DNA of 64,000 nt from Candidatus Manganitrophaceae bacterium (GTDB taxonomy: Bacteria > Nitrospirota > Nitrospiria > SBBL01 > Manganitrophaceae). A model generated the notes under the pieces. That model was not told the DNA's origin, made no database searches, and was given only the letters and a program-made list of their open reading frames with translations. Below are positions 61,981-64,000 of this stretch, piece after piece (within the stretch, counting starts at the first letter, position 1; every line of letters starts with the position of its first letter). Where the stretch lies: contig JACQEZ010000001.1 of NCBI GenBank assembly GCA_016200325.1, forward strand, positions 372,001 through 436,000, read 5' to 3'. A program made the translations under genes and the position numbers.

Positions 61981-63024
61981 GTGAAGGCTGTTTTCTGGTT
62001 CTCATTTTTGGTGATCGTCTATACCTACTTCGGTTACCCATTGATCTTGTCCACATGGAGATCGATGAAGCGAAAGCAGGTTCGGAAGGAAAGCATGCTT
62101 CCGTCCGTTTCGGTCATCCTGGCGGTGTATAACGAGGAGAAGCTGATCGAGCAGAAGCTGAGAAATCTTTTTGAACTCGAATATCCCTCCTCTTTGTTGC
62201 AAATCATCGTCTCCTCCGACGGCTCCGAAGATCAGACGGAAGCGAAGGTTGCCTGCTGGCAGGAAGCGCATCAAGACGGTCCGGTGCTGATGCTGCTGAC
62301 CGCGCCGGCCCACGTCGGAAAGGCGGCGGCCCTCAACCGGGCGGTGGCCCATGCGTGGGGCGAGGTCGTCGTTTTCATCGACGCCCGGCAAATACTCGAT
62401 CGGAATGCCATTCTCCACCTTGTTTCCAACTTTGCCGATGAGCGGGTCGGGGCGGTCAGCGGCGAGTTGATCTTAATGGACCGGCCGGGGGGGAAAGGGG
62501 TCGTGAGCGTCGGCCTTTACTGGCGCTATGAGAAGTGGCTCAGGAAGATGGAGAGCGACGTCGACTCGATGCTGGGAGCGACCGGAGCGATTTATGCGCT
62601 GCGCCGATCGCTCTATGATCCGATCCCGACCGAGACGATCTTGGATGATGTGCTGATCCCGATGCAGGCGGTCTTCAGAGGATACCGTGTGGTCTTCGAG
62701 CCAAAGGCGCTTGCTTATGACTTCGTCCCGAGGCGGGCGGAGAGCGAGTTCCTCCGGAAGGTTCGAACGCTTGCGGGAAATTACCAGCTTTTGTGGGAGG
62801 TCGGCGCCCTCTGGTCATTGAAAAAGAACCGTCTCTTCTTCCAGTTTTTCTCGCACAAGGTGGCGCGGCTCTTGGTCCCCTTTATGTTGATTTTGCTCCT
62901 TCTTTCCAACCTATTTTTGACGCAGGGGATCTATTTTATCTTCCTGCTACTTCAACTGGTCTGGTACAGCCTGGCCTTATTGGGAGGGATGTCATATGCG
63001 AAGGTCGACCCAAAAACATCTTGA
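61981..63024 (+). CDS. Glycosyltransferase family 2, membrane
   Basis: 347 residues from the GTG at 61981. An N-terminal helix (VFWFSFLVIVYTYF) is followed by a GT2 domain: PSVSVILAVYNEEKLI, IIVSSDGSEDQTE, VVVFIDARQIL (a DxD-like loop with DAR), and ETILDDVLIPMQ with the acidic acceptor motif. A C-terminal pair of helices (LLVPFMLILLLLSNLF and beyond) ends abruptly after VDPKTS. GT2s of this kind usually have a third helix and RxLxRRK-like tail; that part is encoded in the next, overlapping ORF. The start is uncertain; no strong ribosome-binding site is visible. Confidence 0.85.
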   Translation: MKAVFWFSFLVIVYTYFGYPLILSTWRSMKRKQVRKESMLPSVSVILAVYNEEKLIEQKLRNLFELEYPSSLLQIIVSSDGSEDQTEAKVACWQEAHQDGPVLMLLTAPAHVGKAAALNRAVAHAWGEVVVFIDARQILDRNAILHLVSNFADERVGAVSGELILMDRPGGKGVVSVGLYWRYEKWLRKMESDVDSMLGATGAIYALRRSLYDPIPTETILDDVLIPMQAVFRGYRVVFEPKALAYDFVPRRAESEFLRKVRTLAGNYQLLWEVGALWSLKKNRLFFQFFSHKVARLLVPFMLILLLLSNLFLTQGIYFIFLLLQLVWYSLALLGGMSYAKVDPKTS

Positions 63025-63331
63025 GCAGACGTCCGATGCCGAAGAGACCGAGGCGGCAACGGGAGGGGAGCCGACTCCGCTTCCCTCTTCTCCGGAGGCG
63101 CCGGCGCGGGGTGTCCGTTTCTCACTTGGAATCCTTCGTGGAATCCTTCAGTTTCCTTATGCCTTTGTCATCATGAATACGGCCGCGATCGTCGGCCTCT
63201 ATGCATTTCTTCGACGACGAAAAAATATTTGGGTTCGCTCCACCGAAACGGATGCCTGGGAGATCGCAGACGGATCGGCCCTTCCCGTGCCGGTGACGCC
63301 GCCGACCAATTCGGGGAGAAAGGCCGCCTAA
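62996..63331 (+). CDS. Small membrane protein, possible detached tail of the GT2
   Basis: 111 residues. Low-complexity start (AEETEAATGGEPTPLP) followed by one helix (about 48-70, FPYAFVIMNTAAIVGLYAFL) and RRRKNIWV. The helix and tail resemble the C-terminus of many EPS GT2 enzymes (NxAAxxGLxxFLxxR). It overlaps the GT2 frame by 29 bases in another frame, but has its own good ribosome-binding site (GGGAGG 7 bases before the ATG). It may be a natural split of the enzyme or a frameshift in it. Confidence 0.65.
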   Translation: MRRSTQKHLEQTSDAEETEAATGGEPTPLPSSPEAPARGVRFSLGILRGILQFPYAFVIMNTAAIVGLYAFLRRRKNIWVRSTETDAWEIADGSALPVPVTPPTNSGRKAA

Positions 63332-63347
63332 GGGCGAGAGGAGATGC

Positions 63348-64000
63348 GTGGACTATCAGGTTGAAGAAATCTCCGATTTCGACCGCTTCACAACGCTGGA
63401 GAAAGAGTGGAACGCCTTACTGGCGGCCGCTCCGATCAATGCCCCATTCCTGCGCCATGAATGGTTCCGGATCTGGTGGAAAGCATTCGGTGAAGGGAAG
63501 CGCCGGATGGCGATCTTGACGGTTCGGGCGCAGGGAGGCGCCCTGGTCGCAATCGCCCCTTTAATGGAAGAGCGCGGGTTCCGGGTCGGAATCCCTTGTC
63601 GCATCTGGACCTCGCTCTGCAATGACCATTCGTGTCGGTTCGATTTCATTCTGGCCGATCTCTCCGAGGAAGCGCGCGCAGGGATATTCAAAGCGCTCAC
63701 CGACTACCTTTCGGCGCGCCGGCCGCGCATCCATTTCCTCGAGCTGCAGGATCTGCCGGCCGATTCCCCGACGTTGACCCACCTCACGGCGGCGTCGGGC
63801 CGGGGAGGGCGGCGGTTGGGAATGCGTCCTTCTCTTGAAACGCCGATCCTTCCCATGCAGGGGAAATGGTCCTCCTATTTTGAGTCGGTCTCGGGAAATT
63901 TGCGTCGCAACCTCCGCCGCCGTCGCAGGCAGCTGGAAGAGCAGGGGAAGGTCGCCCTGGTCTGTGTCACCGGGGATTCGCGGGACGGGGGGACGGCCGG
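63348..64000 (+). CDS. FemAB/BcsL-like GNAT acetyltransferase, 3' end outside window
   Basis: Translates from a GTG at 63348 (GGAG 6 bases upstream) to the end with no stop. The N-terminus (DYQVEEISDFDRFTTLEKEW, NAPFLRHEWFRIWWKAFGE, RMAILTVR.GG..VAIAPL) matches the acetyltransferase family found in EPS and exosortase clusters. After residue 165 a basic stretch (LRRNLRRRRRQLEEQGKV) starts the second half. It probably modifies the polysaccharide or a linked substrate. Last gene in the window. Confidence 0.8.
   Translation, partial: MDYQVEEISDFDRFTTLEKEWNALLAAAPINAPFLRHEWFRIWWKAFGEGKRRMAILTVRAQGGALVAIAPLMEERGFRVGIPCRIWTSLCNDHSCRFDFILADLSEEARAGIFKALTDYLSARRPRIHFLELQDLPADSPTLTHLTAASGRGGRRLGMRPSLETPILPMQGKWSSYFESVSGNLRRNLRRRRRQLEEQGKVALVCVTGDSRDGGTA

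Noticed and set aside
1-64000. tRNA, rRNA genes or CRISPR arrays
   Set aside because: By eye I found no TTCRANYC-type tRNA arms in cloverleaf context, no rRNA blocks and no regular repeat-spacer arrays.

Overview
The window reads as a chromosomal segment of a Gram-negative, GC-rich bacterium. Evidence for an outer membrane includes several beta-barrels, lipoproteins with lspA, and Wza-type exporters. A 14-gene complex I operon with an unusual subunit set, a PEP-CTERM protein, an exopolysaccharide locus of the exosortase-associated type, sigma-54 regulators and a two-domain cytochrome c together suggest a respiratory, probably chemolithotrophic member of Nitrospirota or a similar deep lineage. 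That assignment is inference; no rRNA or other marker gene is present.

Layout. 1-3.6 kb: a large surface protein (5' end outside the window) that looks like two secreted proteins joined in frame, then an outer-membrane barrel. 3.6-25.3 kb: mostly single housekeeping or accessory genes: a 26-residue membrane peptide, purU, an MBL-fold protein, a pentapeptide-repeat protein, a BaiN-type flavoprotein, arsC, a MEKHLA-DUF952 fusion, a methyltransferase interrupted by an in-frame TGA, a divergent SelO-like protein, a PAS hybrid kinase, a REC-PilZ protein, a DUF3574 lipoprotein with lspA, a YceH protein, two CBS-pair paralogues, DedA, a glycoside hydrolase, dtd and a membrane-anchored cytochrome c. 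25.7-30.5 kb: a kinase-pseudokinase fusion, a PEP-CTERM protein, an antitoxin remnant and an AT-rich nuclease-like gene. 30.6-46.6 kb (minus strand): nuoA-B-C-D-G-I-J-K, an MrpD-like subunit, a small membrane protein, a NuoL/MrpD-like subunit, two nuoM and nuoN. nuoE, nuoF and nuoH are absent, and five antiporter-like subunits replace the usual three. 46.9-50.1 kb: a repeat lipoprotein, a GAF-GGDEF diguanylate cyclase and a small membrane protein. 50.8-64 kb (plus strand): a REC-GAF histidine kinase and an NtrC-type regulator, then an EPS locus running off the right edge.

How the genes fit together. The complex I operon has no NADH-oxidising module, so it probably exchanges electrons with ferredoxin or another carrier and may move more protons per reaction than the canonical enzyme, perhaps in reverse to make low-potential electrons. 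The EPS locus has two Wza-like exporters, a PEP-CTERM-type barrel, a Wzz-like protein, a separate tyrosine autokinase, a polyprenyl-phosphate sugar transferase, a GT2 with a split membrane tail and an acetyltransferase-like protein. Two good GG-N10-GC (-24/-12) promoters lie just upstream of its two blocks. The locus contains two sigma-54 activators, one with a degenerate receiver, so EPS production is probably under sigma-54 control. The PEP-CTERM protein at 28.3 kb is a plausible client of an exosortase outside the window.
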